From: a virus
IMG/VR virus record: IMGVR_UViG_3300035670_000683
Location: 1 to 36,774 of that record
DNA length: 36,774 nt
Direction: 5' to 3' (one strand)
Made by a program: the position numbers and the translations under genes. Positions 21,920 through 30,247 of this stretch are shown in pieces; positions within the stretch are counted from its first letter, which is position 1, and every line of letters begins with the position of its first letter. The notes under the pieces were generated by a model. It was given only the letters and a program-made list of their open reading frames with translations, did no database searches and was not told the origin of the DNA.

Positions 21920-24366
21920 CAGGTTGCGAGCAGGCCGCCGGGCCGTTTCTGCTTCACCAACTCTGCCTGCACTGCAGCGCCGATCACCCGGCCGAGCTGG
22001 CTGGCCTGCTGGTTGTTGCCTTCCACGCTGCTGCCCTTGGCGTCCACGTTGACGGTGACGGTGGTGCCGCCGGTGGTGGGCAGGACGGTGCCGGAACGAC
22101 CGGGGACGAACAGCTCGGGGCCACGCTCGCCGATCAGGTACGGAGTGCCCATCTGCACCGGGCCACCGTTGGCGCGCTGCGGGATCCCGTAGTTGGGGCC
22201 AAGCGTGCCATACCGACCCACCTGGCCGCCGCCCGCGCCTATTGGCGTAGAGGGGCTGAATGGCGTGAGGAAGGTCTTGATCGCGCTGATTGCTTGCTCA
22301 ATCACAAAGATGCGGATCAGCTGGTTGGCGATGTCCTGCAGAGCACCGGCAGCGATCTGCCGCAGGCTTTCGCCCCAGTTCTCTGCTCCGCTGATCAGGC
22401 CATCAAAGGCTGATGTCATGCCTTGCCCCAAAGTGTCGGCGATACCATCAGCCAACTGCAGCTGGTTCTGAACAGCGGTGTTCATCTCGTATTGCTTCTC
22501 TGCAAGCTGCTGCAGCGCATTGAATCGTCGCTGATCGGCCTCAAGCTGCAGCTGGCTGAGATCGCGCCCGATCTCGCGGCGATTGGCCACCAATGCCACA
22601 TTGCCCTCATAGATGATTGCCCTCTGGGCTTCGATGTCTCTCTCCGCTGCCAGCTGTTGTGCGTAGCGGTACTGGATCTCAACCTCGCGCTCTTGCCCGC
22701 GAAGCCTGGCAGCAAGCATGGCATCGCCGTCTCGCTCTGCTGCAACGATGCGGTCTTGCATTTCGCTCTTGAGCTTCATCAGCTCAGCTTCAGCCAGGCG
22801 ATCACGAATAAGCGACTGCACCCGCTCGGCCTCTTTCTTGGCAGCATCATCTGCTCGCTTTGCATCTGCCGCGGCCTTAGTGCCACCGCCAGCGCGGCCG
22901 CCACCGGCGGTGCCGCCTCCACCGCCGCCGCCGTCGATGGTTGCAGGGGGCAGCACTGGCTTAGCTGCGGGAGTGATCGATACTGACGGCTTGATCTGCC
23001 CCGTGCGGTAGCCGTAGGACTCGATCAAGTCGCGGAAGCGTTCGTTTGTCAGCCGTTGAACCAGCGCCGTATCAATCGCTCTGCCACTTCGACCGAACTG
23101 CCCAGCGCCGCGGCCTGCACGCAACCGAGCAATATCCATCGCCTCACGCTGCGCTTGCTGGTAGAGCTGATTGCGCTGCTGCGCACCCATGCCGAATTGT
23201 TGGAGCCGAGCCCCTGCAGACAGGCTCTCGTTGATCGACTGGAGGACGCCCTGTGCTTGCCTGAGAATTCCTTGGAGCGCCGGCCCCAACACCTGATCCA
23301 ACTGCCTGGCCACGTTGCCGATGCCGTTAAGCAGCATGGTGAACTGGCGGCTGACAGTGCTGCCCAGCTTCTCCGCTGCATCAGCCGCTTGGCCTGACTT
23401 CATCGTCTGGTTGTCCAAGTTGCTGTTGAACCTGACCAGCCCATCGTTTGTGATCGGCAGGATTGTAGAAACTGCCTCAACACTGCCGAACAGCGTTGTC
23501 ATCGCTGTTGTGCTGCCTTTCGTCTTGGTGGCGACTTCTTCAAGAACTCCAGCAAAGCCTTTGGAACGCAACGCTGTTTCGTTGAAATCAATCCCAAGCT
23601 GTGTCGCAAGTTTCTGCGCCTCAGAGGATGGCTTAAGGATTGACGAGATCGCTTGCCGCAGGCCAGCAAAGGTTGACTCAACCGGCACGCCGGTAGCCGT
23701 GACCGTTGCGATGGCCGCATTCAGTTCGCCGATTGAAATGCCAGCTGCAGCAGCAATCGGCGCGACGTTACCAATCTGCTGCGCATACTGATCAACAACG
23801 ATTTTGCCGTCATTCTGTGTCTGAATGAATCCGTCAATCAGCCTTGCCGCGTTGTCAGCAGAAAGGCCATAAGCATTCAAGACAGACGTAGCAGCATCGG
23901 CCACTGTGTTGATGTCTGACAGGCCACCCACTGCGCCATTGAGCGATGCCTCCAGGATCTTGGCGTTATCGCCGGCATTGCCAAATCCAGCAGATGCAAC
24001 GTCATAGGCAGCAGCCATCAGCTCGGTCTGACTAGCCAACCCACCGCTTGCTGTCGAGACGCGCAGCAACTCAACCTGAAGATCCTTCACGTTGACGCCT
24101 AGGCTGTTGACCTTTTGAGCAGCTAGCTCCGCCTGGTTGAACCCTTCAAACCATTTAGCGACCACCACGCCAGCTGACAGCGGGCCGAGCACTGCAGCGA
24201 TGGAGGAGCTGAGGCCACGCATTGCGACACCAAGGCCCTGTGCGGCGGCTCCTGCTGCCTTGGAACGCTGCTCAACACCCTTGAGGCCATCCTGCAATTG
24301 CCCGATCTGGGCCAGCCCAGCAACCTGCGCCTTGATCCGCAGGATCGCATCCATGTTCATCGCCAT
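21919..24366 (-). CDS. H: Tail tape measure protein (gpH-like)
   Basis: An 815-residue tape measure. The N-terminal helical part leads to the TMP core (SELMAAAYDVAS-like block near ELMAAAYDVASAGFGNAGDN, ISIGELNAAIATVTATGVPV, FAGLRQAISSILKPSSEAQK), then a coiled coil around residues 520-650. The lambda-tail-type C-terminus has TLGQGMTSAFDGLISGAENW, IANQLIRIFVIEQAISAIKT and RANGGPVQMGTPYLIGERGP. The ATG at 24366 shares one base with the gpT stop (TGATG); the longer frame upstream overlaps gpT out of frame. Length predicts a tail of roughly 120 nm by the usual 1.5 angstrom per residue rule. No muramidase motif was recognised. Confidence 0.93.
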   Translation of the reverse strand: MAMNMDAILRIKAQVAGLAQIGQLQDGLKGVEQRSKAAGAAAQGLGVAMRGLSSSIAAVLGPLSAGVVVAKWFEGFNQAELAAQKVNSLGVNVKDLQVELLRVSTASGGLASQTELMAAAYDVASAGFGNAGDNAKILEASLNGAVGGLSDINTVADAATSVLNAYGLSADNAARLIDGFIQTQNDGKIVVDQYAQQIGNVAPIAAAAGISIGELNAAIATVTATGVPVESTFAGLRQAISSILKPSSEAQKLATQLGIDFNETALRSKGFAGVLEEVATKTKGSTTAMTTLFGSVEAVSTILPITNDGLVRFNSNLDNQTMKSGQAADAAEKLGSTVSRQFTMLLNGIGNVARQLDQVLGPALQGILRQAQGVLQSINESLSAGARLQQFGMGAQQRNQLYQQAQREAMDIARLRAGRGAGQFGRSGRAIDTALVQRLTNERFRDLIESYGYRTGQIKPSVSITPAAKPVLPPATIDGGGGGGGTAGGGRAGGGTKAAADAKRADDAAKKEAERVQSLIRDRLAEAELMKLKSEMQDRIVAAERDGDAMLAARLRGQEREVEIQYRYAQQLAAERDIEAQRAIIYEGNVALVANRREIGRDLSQLQLEADQRRFNALQQLAEKQYEMNTAVQNQLQLADGIADTLGQGMTSAFDGLISGAENWGESLRQIAAGALQDIANQLIRIFVIEQAISAIKTFLTPFSPSTPIGAGGGQVGRYGTLGPNYGIPQRANGGPVQMGTPYLIGERGPELFVPGRSGTVLPTTGGTTVTVNVDAKGSSVEGNNQQASQLGRVIGAAVQAELVKQKRPGGLLAT

Positions 24367-25078
24367 CAGCTCGCCGCCTTGCTGAACAACATGAGCGCGT
24401 GAGCTTCCATGATCTGCAGGTTCTCCAAGGCTTCGCGCCTGTTCCTCACATCGTAGAGATCCATCATCTGAAACACCACGCCATAGTCCAGCCCGCAGCG
24501 GCCACCAACACCGACACGCCACTGCGTGGACATCAGCATGAACAGCATCACCGCTTCCTCATGCTCGGGCCACACCACCACCTCTGCCGGTCGCCTGACG
24601 TGCTCCGGCAGATGCGATTCGTCCAACCCGTAACGGGCCAGTTGCTCTGCAAGGTCTGAACCGGCGCCGTCGCCACCGCGAAACCAGTAATCGACGACGC
24701 CTGTTAGTTTCCCTTCTTGGTAGCCTCCAGAGACTGCTGCCACTGCTTCACGATCTGCCCAGCCACCGTGGGGATCTGCAGCAGCTGATCCAGTGCGCGC
24801 TCGGTGAACGGCACATCGTCGCCTTCGTCGTCGAGCACATCAGCCCAACCGACCATCACCTCCTTCGCGGCGCTGATGTCGTCGATCTCCTGCTGCTCGG
24901 GATCAGCAAGGCCCATGCTCTGCAGCCGCACCGTCCGCCGGATCTCCTCGATCCGCGACTGGGGCAGCCACGCGAAAACGCCGGTGAAGGACTCGGTGAC
25001 ACGCTTGCCATCATCCGCCGGCAGTGTGATTTTCACGGGCCAGCGGTAGGGCTCTTTCTGCTTGAGGACGAGAGGCAT
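24366..25078 (-). CDS. gpGT tail assembly chaperone made by programmed -1 frameshift
   Basis: The G frame ends at 24704, but the overlapping frame continues for 113 further codons to 24366 (LTGVVDYWFRGGDGAG ... FQMMDLYDVRNRREALENLQ ... LFSKAAS). The T segment has no start codon of its own in a sensible place. A slip site GGGAAAC lies in the right register 1 base upstream of the G stop. -1 slippage gives EATKKGN followed directly by LTGVVDYW. In lambda, G and GT keep the tape measure soluble and recruit tail tube subunits; T is only made as this fusion. Confidence 0.85.
24704..25078 (-). CDS. G: gpG-like tail assembly chaperone
   Basis: A 124-residue acidic protein: LVLKQKEPYRWPVKITLPAD, then ESFTGVFAWLPQSRIEEIR and a C-terminal half with WADVLDDEGDDVPFTERALD. 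Location between tail tube and tape measure and an embedded frameshift identify it as gpG. The ATG overlaps the stop of the tail tube gene (TGATG). Only a minority of ribosomes should shift to make GT. Confidence 0.85.
   Translation of the reverse strand: MPLVLKQKEPYRWPVKITLPADDGKRVTESFTGVFAWLPQSRIEEIRRTVRLQSMGLADPEQQEIDDISAAKEVMVGWADVLDDEGDDVPFTERALDQLLQIPTVAGQIVKQWQQSLEATKKGN
24707..24713 (-). promoter_or_regulatory. -1 ribosomal frameshift slip site
   Basis: The minus strand reads AAG AAG GGA AAC TAA; G-GGA-AAC is a standard X-XXY-YYZ heptamer (GGGAAAC). Lambda uses GGGAAAG at the same gene junction. The stop follows immediately, which favours pausing. Confidence 0.85.
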
Positions 25079-26010
25079 CAGGTGAAGGCCAGGGTAAAAT
25101 CGTCGTTGCCGGCTGAGGTTGGCAGCAAACGGAAAGGCAGGGTGACGTACGTCACGCTGTCGTTTTCAACATAGGTAGGCGAGTCGAAAGCTGCCTGGTT
25201 AGCGGCGAAGGTGCAGATGTTGCCCGCGGTGCCGCCATGCACCCAGGTGATGGCGCCCTCAGTTTGTGCGCTGGCGATGGCCAGAAAATCCTTGGTAGCA
25301 AAGTCCGGCAGCTCAATCGTGATGCTGCCGGTGGTGCGGCGATCGGTCAGCCGCACCTGCTTTGCACAGCCTGCCTTCTGCTCGAAGACCATCTCAGTGC
25401 CGAGGCTCAGCGAGAACTCCGTCATGCAGGCGCTGAACCCATGCACGCTCACGGTGGCGGTGTTGTCGGCATTCACCACGACCGGCACGCCTTGAGCGCT
25501 GTAGGTCTCGCTGGGACGGGCCAGCTCGGTCGGGGCGGACCAGATGCCCATGTGCGAGAAGGCGATCGTGGGGATGCTCCCAACTGCCAGGTTCAGATCA
25601 AACGACCCGCGGATGCCACCGATCGACTGCTTGCTGCCGTTGTCAATGAAAAAATCCATTGCGTAGCTGCTGAATGCAGTGCTCACCGGCGCATAGGTGA
25701 CGCTGGTGCCGGCCACAATGGTTTCGCCAAGCCCAGATGCCTTGAGCATCGGGCCGAAGCGCGGCGCCGTGCCTGCGATGCCGCTGCCAGCGAGCTCCAC
25801 CGTGGCACTGATCGGCACCGACCGCTGAGCTACCAGGCTCTTGCGGTTGCCGAAATGCTTCTGGATTGTCTCGCGTTCAGCCAGTTCAAGGCTCAGCGGT
25901 TCAACGTCCAGCTCCGTGAACAGCAGCGCATCAGTGGGCGCCAACGTCGGGTTGACGTTGTAGGTAGATTCGGCCTTGACCAAGGCCAGTCGATTACGCC
26001 ACAGGGCCAT
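25078..26010 (-). CDS. Major tail tube protein (gpV position)
   Basis: A 310-residue protein with the look of siphovirus tail tubes: ALWRNRLALVKAESTYNVNP, then VPISATVELAGSGIAG, SIGGIRGSFDLNLAVGSIPT and TGSITIELPDFATKDF. The family forms hexameric rings that stack into the tail tube. The ATG at 26010 is used because the in-frame TTG at 26016 overlaps the previous stop; the ATG is two bases after that stop. Longer than lambda gpV, but of a size frequent for tubes of this type. Confidence 0.82.
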   Translation of the reverse strand: MALWRNRLALVKAESTYNVNPTLAPTDALLFTELDVEPLSLELAERETIQKHFGNRKSLVAQRSVPISATVELAGSGIAGTAPRFGPMLKASGLGETIVAGTSVTYAPVSTAFSSYAMDFFIDNGSKQSIGGIRGSFDLNLAVGSIPTIAFSHMGIWSAPTELARPSETYSAQGVPVVVNADNTATVSVHGFSACMTEFSLSLGTEMVFEQKAGCAKQVRLTDRRTTGSITIELPDFATKDFLAIASAQTEGAITWVHGGTAGNICTFAANQAAFDSPTYVENDSVTYVTLPFRLLPTSAGNDDFTLAFT

Positions 26011-26012
26011 GG

Positions 26013-26177
26013 TCAATCCTCAGGAATCGGGGCAGCTTCTGGCTCATTCTGGCAGGGCTCAGCCTCGCCAGGCTGCAGTGTGCGCTGGAGGCAAACCCAC
26101 TCGCCATCCTTCAGTTCGTAGGAGCCACCACCTTCTGGGCGCGGTGGGATCTCAAATGCTGATGCTTTGCGCGTCAT
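26013..26177 (-). CDS. Small protein between tail terminator and tail tube, 54 aa
   Basis: A 54-residue acidic protein (TRKASAFEIPPRPEGGGSYE, then LKDGEWVCLQRTLQPGEAEP, ending AAPIPED) fitting exactly the gap between its neighbours, with the stop two bases before the tail tube ATG. ELKDGEWV suggests a single beta hairpin. Similar short proteins often sit beside tail tubes; function unknown. Confidence 0.62.
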   Translation of the reverse strand: MTRKASAFEIPPRPEGGGSYELKDGEWVCLQRTLQPGEAEPCQNEPEAAPIPED

Positions 26178-26202
26178 AACGCCATGGTCTGGTGGTTACA
26201 GG

Positions 26203-26628
26203 CTAGGGCTGCGTCAGATCAGCTTCTCTGGTCCTGAACTGCACCTCATAGGTGTGCACCCACCAGATGCTGTTCATGTCCGCCTGGTCGATCTGCGGAT
26301 CGTCGTTCGTTGGCACGATGTCAACCGCCAACCCGCCGATCGTCGTGTCCGCCATGATCAGCGCATGGGCTGAGCTGATGATCGGATCCGCCAGCACGTC
26401 CGGCGTGTTGCCCCGGCAGTGCACCACCACCTGCACGTCCATGGTCCAGTGGAGCTTGCAGGTGCTGTGCCGCTGGCAGCGCCCAGGGCCAGGCGAGATG
26501 ATCAGCGATGGCGCCTCAGCCCGGCTGAATGCTTCGGCCCTGCTGCGATAGACCGCCACCACGCCGGTGGTGCTGGCCAACGTGGCAGCAAGGCTGCTCA
26601 GGATCTGCTCACGGATGCTGGCGGTCAT
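26203..26628 (-). CDS. Tail terminator (gpU-like)
   Basis: A 141-residue protein at the gpU position. It begins with a helix (SIREQILSSLAATLASTTG), then VYRSRAEAFSRAEAPSLIIS, a beta strand WTMDVQVVVHCRG and a closing TYEVQFRTREADLTQP. This order (helix, target-binding segment, alternating strands ending in a tail-type beta strand) resembles gpU and related terminators, which cap the finished tail and bind the head connector. Similarity is modest; position supports it. Confidence 0.72.
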   Translation of the reverse strand: MTASIREQILSSLAATLASTTGVVAVYRSRAEAFSRAEAPSLIISPGPGRCQRHSTCKLHWTMDVQVVVHCRGNTPDVLADPIISSAHALIMADTTIGGLAVDIVPTNDDPQIDQADMNSIWWVHTYEVQFRTREADLTQP

Positions 26629-26650
26629 GGCATCAAGCTAGTCCGGGACA

Positions 26651-27004
26651 CTACGCCGGCGCCAGCGAGTACGCCTTGTCAAGGTGATACTCGGCCATCA
26701 GTGTTGACAACTCGGCAACATGCTGCTCGGTCAGTTGCACTTGACTGAGCAATAGCCAGATCGCACCTTGCATGGCTTGTTCGTTGACGCGCCCGGCCAT
26801 TGCATCCTGAATTGCAGAGACGAAGACCGCCAAAGCGCGGGCCAGTTCCGCAGTGGCCGGCACTTGCAGCACCGCTTGATAGGTGGCGCTGCCCAGCAAA
26901 GCGGCGTAGAAGCCTTGATAATCGGGCCTCGGCGGGTCGCCTTCGCCGTGGTCGATAACGCCTACCACGTTGCCTGCGTTGTCGATGAGATATGTCTTGC
27001 TCAT
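26651..27004 (-). CDS. Fibre-associated hypothetical protein, 117 aa
   Basis: A 117-residue protein: a beta start (KTYLIDNAGNVVGVIDHGEG) then an all-helical part (YQGFYAALLGSATYQAVLQV ... LARALAVFVSAIQDAMAG ... AIWLLLSQVQLTEQHVAELS). Such short helical proteins commonly follow cyanophage fibre genes. It starts two bases after the stop of the 762-residue fibre, so probably a fibre partner or chaperone; function inferred from position. Confidence 0.62.
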   Translation of the reverse strand: MSKTYLIDNAGNVVGVIDHGEGDPPRPDYQGFYAALLGSATYQAVLQVPATAELARALAVFVSAIQDAMAGRVNEQAMQGAIWLLLSQVQLTEQHVAELSTLMAEYHLDKAYSLAPA

Positions 27005-27006
27005 GG

Positions 27007-29295
27007 TTACGCCACCAGCATGGGGATTGGGCGGGTAAAGGCGTCCGTCCTGAAGTTGCCGATCAGGTTGGCCGGCAGCGCCGTATAGCCTCCAGCGTTG
27101 GTTCGGCCGATTGTGGTGGGTTGGCCGTTAGGTGTGAATTCAACGTGCCACGGAGCCCCAAGGCCGGCGCTGTTACTTGCAGGCCCAAAGAAGTTCGGCG
27201 TAGCTGCATTGCTGATTGCGAGAAACGCCAGCCAATAGAAGCCGGGCTGCAGTGTCTGACTGAACCCTGCAGGGCCATAGTTTGAGTTGACCGACCCAGT
27301 GAATGTCAGATCGCCCGAGGTGTAAATCAGATCCTTCGGGCCATTTGTCGCTTTGTCGTGATCATAAATTCCAAGCTGGATGGTGCTGGTTCCTGAGTAG
27401 TTGCTCCAAGTTCGCGTGATCAGCCCGGAGAATGTTGTTGCTTCTGGGATGTAGATACAGGCGAGGGTCGGCAGGCCGACAACTGGCGTAGACGAAACTG
27501 CGCCGTCCTTGTATGTTGGCGGCGCAATCAGATTGCCTGATGTGTAGCCCGGGTTGATGACCGTGCCGCCACCTCCGGCAGGTGCGGCCCATGTGCCATC
27601 AGCACGCAGGAAGTTAGTTGTTCCACCGCCGCTGCTGGGGGCTAAGCCAGCTTCAGTGCTAGTGAATAGCGGGAGTGTGGCATCAGTGCCAGTGGAGCTA
27701 GAGAGAACGCGGGTGGCAGCGTCATAGCTGAGGTCGGTAGCCCCAGCACCACCGGATGCGTCCAGTGTGGTGCCGGTAATGCTCAGATTGGCGCCGAGCG
27801 TTAGGTGCGTCAGTTTGCCGGCGCTGTCATCCCAAAAGATGAGGCGATCGGCGCCGGGATCGTCGGCGGTCAGCTGCTGCCCAGTCAACCCGAGCACATC
27901 GGCCACGCTGGCAGCCAGCGTCACAGGATCATGGAACCTTGCATCATCGCCAGCGGCAACAGTGCCGGCAGTGGTGCCAACATCCAACGCCGCAGCAGTG
28001 CCCAACGTGGGTTTGTTCAGGATCTGCGCGTCGCCGCTGGTTGCGTTCCAGTCGGGGTTGACGTTGACCTCAGCGCCAGGCTCGATCCCTGCGAGCTTCC
28101 CGGCTTCTGTGCTGGTATAGCCCTGATAGCCGGCCGCGTAGCTCAGCGCGATGGTTCCGCTGGTGGTGATCGGCGAGCCGGAAACATTGAACCCAGTTGG
28201 CGCCGTGAATCCGACGCTGGTTACCGTGCCGCCGCCACCGCCTGGAGATGCGGCATTGATCCACTGGCCGGTGGCAGCGTCGTACTTGAGAACCTGCTGA
28301 TCAGCCGGGGAGCTGAGCGTTACATCACTCAGCCCGTCCAGAGCCGTGACCAGGGCGGGTTTACCGCTCAGGTCGTTGTAGGCGCCGCTGGTCGCAACGG
28401 TCGCCAAGCTTGACTCCAGGGCATAGCCAGGGTGCGGATCAGCCGCCGCCTCGTGTGCGCTGATGGCGCTCGATGCAGTCCCCGCGGCATCGGCGCCCAC
28501 ATCTGCCGCGCTCGGCATTGCATGGACGTGATCCTCGCGGGCGTAATCGACACTGGCACCAATCGCCGCAGTGCCAAGCGGCTGCGGTATCGCATCGGCA
28601 GCGGTCGGTACTGTCGGCTTGCCGCTCAGGTCGCTGTAGGCGCCGGTAAAGCCAACTTGAGACATCGCAGCGCCAAGGCCCACCACGATGGTCCCGGTAT
28701 CGGCTTGGACTCGGGCGACGCTGCCAACACGTTGCACCGCGCCTGACGCGGGAATCGCACTAACCAGCGCGCCACCAGCGCCCACATAGAGCTCATCGCC
28801 CAATGTGTAGATGCTGGTATTGGTCGGCCTCAACTCGCCGAGGATGATTGCATCGCCTTCGGCATTGTTCGCCAGGGTGGTGGTGAGCAGCCCGATTGCC
28901 GGCATCTTCGCCGGGTCGGTCGGGTCACAGGCCGCCACCTCGATGCGATCGGTATCGCCGACAGATCCGGTCGCATAAACCGCTGTGTTGGCCGCCAGGG
29001 TGCCGCCGCTGGTGTTCTTGACGTGAACGTAAATATCACCCGCCAAGCTGCCGTGAATATGCGGCGCTGTCAGCAGGCCAGTGAGCGTCAGATCGGCGAA
29101 CGTCGGGCTCGCCCCGTTGTGCGGGTCTGCTTCAGCGTCGTGGGCCGCAATGGCCACTGTAATCGCTGCGCCAGCCAGGTTGGCAACGGCTTGCGTGGTG
29201 GTGCGCCGCTGGACGCCGTTCTGCACCACGTAAACCAGCTCGCCGCCAGTTGGCGTTGCCGCCGGTGTCAGTTGAGAAAGTTTCTGGTCAGCCAT
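27007..29295 (-). CDS. Large fibre-like structural protein at the head-tail boundary
   Basis: A 762-residue repetitive fibre. The N-terminus ADQKLSQLTPAATPTGGELV and VYVVQNGVQRRTTTQAVAN is a known phage fibre start. Modules recur: YSDLSGKPTVPTAADAIPQP and YNDLSGKPALVTALDGLSDV; AHDAEADPHNG and AHEAAADPHPGY; FLRADGTWAAPAGGGG. The C-terminal roughly 180 residues look like a globular beta domain (TFSGLITRTWSNYSGTSTIQ, LQPGFYWLAFLAIS). The position between head completion and tail terminator is unusual for a tail fibre; it could be a head or neck fibre. The ATG at 29295 is preferred over the in-frame TTG at 29301. Confidence 0.85.
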   Translation of the reverse strand: MADQKLSQLTPAATPTGGELVYVVQNGVQRRTTTQAVANLAGAAITVAIAAHDAEADPHNGASPTFADLTLTGLLTAPHIHGSLAGDIYVHVKNTSGGTLAANTAVYATGSVGDTDRIEVAACDPTDPAKMPAIGLLTTTLANNAEGDAIILGELRPTNTSIYTLGDELYVGAGGALVSAIPASGAVQRVGSVARVQADTGTIVVGLGAAMSQVGFTGAYSDLSGKPTVPTAADAIPQPLGTAAIGASVDYAREDHVHAMPSAADVGADAAGTASSAISAHEAAADPHPGYALESSLATVATSGAYNDLSGKPALVTALDGLSDVTLSSPADQQVLKYDAATGQWINAASPGGGGGTVTSVGFTAPTGFNVSGSPITTSGTIALSYAAGYQGYTSTEAGKLAGIEPGAEVNVNPDWNATSGDAQILNKPTLGTAAALDVGTTAGTVAAGDDARFHDPVTLAASVADVLGLTGQQLTADDPGADRLIFWDDSAGKLTHLTLGANLSITGTTLDASGGAGATDLSYDAATRVLSSSTGTDATLPLFTSTEAGLAPSSGGGTTNFLRADGTWAAPAGGGGTVINPGYTSGNLIAPPTYKDGAVSSTPVVGLPTLACIYIPEATTFSGLITRTWSNYSGTSTIQLGIYDHDKATNGPKDLIYTSGDLTFTGSVNSNYGPAGFSQTLQPGFYWLAFLAISNAATPNFFGPASNSAGLGAPWHVEFTPNGQPTTIGRTNAGGYTALPANLIGNFRTDAFTRPIPMLVA

Positions 29296-29297
29296 CG

Positions 29298-29660
29298 TCA
29301 AGACTCCAACAGCAGGTAGCCGGCATCTTCAAGCAGCAAGAATGAACCATCTTCGAGGAGCAATCGACCAAGCTCAACCACCGCTGAAATCAGCGTCAAT
29401 GCCAGCTGGCAGAATTTGCCGTCGTCAAGGAGCAGCACCTCGCGCACCTGGTAGCTCCGACTGTCCACCGTGATGCTATCGCCGTACAACAAATCGCCGA
29501 AATCGGATGACTTGGCAAGAAGCATGTACTCAGTAGAAATCACCATGCCGCCGGAGACAGTCTCGCCCGGCATGTCGAGGATGCCCAATGCAGAAACGGC
29601 GCCAGCTGTGCAGCTGACGCCGAAGTCTTCAAGGAAGATCTCTAGGTCTTCCGTGAACAT
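29298..29660 (-). CDS. Head-tail connector (lambda FII-like) with C-terminal LLLED repeats
   Basis: A 120-residue protein. The beta-rich core (ISTEYMLLAKSSDFGDLLYG, DSITVDSRSYQVREVLLLDD, GKFCQLALT) matches the FII-like head-completion fold that links portal ring to tail. The last roughly 21 residues are three copies of a short unit, RLLLEDGS, FLLLEDAG, YLLLES, which FII lacks. The ATG at 29660 starts just after the previous stop (TGATCATG). It is the last head gene in lambda order before the inserted fibre. Confidence 0.72.
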   Translation of the reverse strand: MFTEDLEIFLEDFGVSCTAGAVSALGILDMPGETVSGGMVISTEYMLLAKSSDFGDLLYGDSITVDSRSYQVREVLLLDDGKFCQLALTLISAVVELGRLLLEDGSFLLLEDAGYLLLES

Positions 29661-29662
29661 GA

Positions 29663-30043
29663 TCAACCGTACTTCTTCAGGCCGAAGCCCAGGCAGGTGA
29701 CGGCCGAGCTAGCGGTCCCGGTCTCAGCAGTGCAGCTGAGGCGGATGAACCGCTTCAGGTCGTTGCTGTTCAGGGTGATCACCTCCTTGTAAGCAGCGTT
29801 GCCTATAGCGGTAAAGGTGCCGCCAGTGGCTGCGGTGTAGGTGCCGCCGAGGGTGTCGGATTCCTCGATGCGGAAGGTGAGGTCAGCGCCGGCGCCAGCA
29901 GCGGTGCCGGTCAGGATGATCTGAACATCACCCTCATAACCGGCCAGATCCACGCCGGTCTGGTTGCCAGTGGCGGTGATTGTGGTGGTGGCCAGAAGGG
30001 TGAAGTGCTGGAGCTTGTCCAGCGTGAGCTCATGCAGTGCCAT
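29663..30043 (-). CDS. Putative head decoration or structural protein, 126 aa
   Basis: A 126-residue beta-rich protein (LHELTLDKLQHFTLLATTTI, YEGDVQIILTGTAAGAGADL, RIEESDTLGGTYTAATGG, RFIRLSCTAETGTASSAVT). It resembles small head proteins that often follow capsid genes. It might be a decoration protein or part of the head-tail joint. It overlaps the upstream 71-residue gene by 14 bases. Confidence 0.65.
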   Translation of the reverse strand: MALHELTLDKLQHFTLLATTTITATGNQTGVDLAGYEGDVQIILTGTAAGAGADLTFRIEESDTLGGTYTAATGGTFTAIGNAAYKEVITLNSNDLKRFIRLSCTAETGTASSAVTCLGFGLKKYG

Positions 30044-30245
30044 TGGTCTTAGTGCGACGTGTACGGGGTTTGCGTTGGATCGGCTCGGGATCCTGCACCA
30101 CCACCGGCACCGGGAGCACCGGGGCCGGCTGCGCCTTGCCGCTGCCCATCAGCAGCCTGGCGTCGCGGCCGTCTACCTCCACCACATCACCGACCCTTGC
30201 GGGCCGGCCGGCGATGGAGGTCTGACGCAGGATCTCAAGCCTCAT
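30030..30245 (-). CDS. Small head-region protein, 71 aa
   Basis: A 71-residue basic protein with RLEILRQTSIAGRPARVGDV, then VEVDGRDARLLMGSGKAQPA and a Pro/Lys/Arg-rich tail (EPIQRKPRTRRTKTNGTA). The V-G-D-V-V-E-V-D-x-x-D-A-x-x-L-x-x-x-G-K-A pattern is common in short phage proteins next to capsid genes (FI-position). Start fixed by TGACCATG directly after the capsid stop; a longer in-frame extension upstream lies inside the capsid gene and is not used. Confidence 0.72.
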   Translation of the reverse strand: MRLEILRQTSIAGRPARVGDVVEVDGRDARLLMGSGKAQPAPVLPVPVVVQDPEPIQRKPRTRRTKTNGTA

Positions 30246-30247
30246 GG

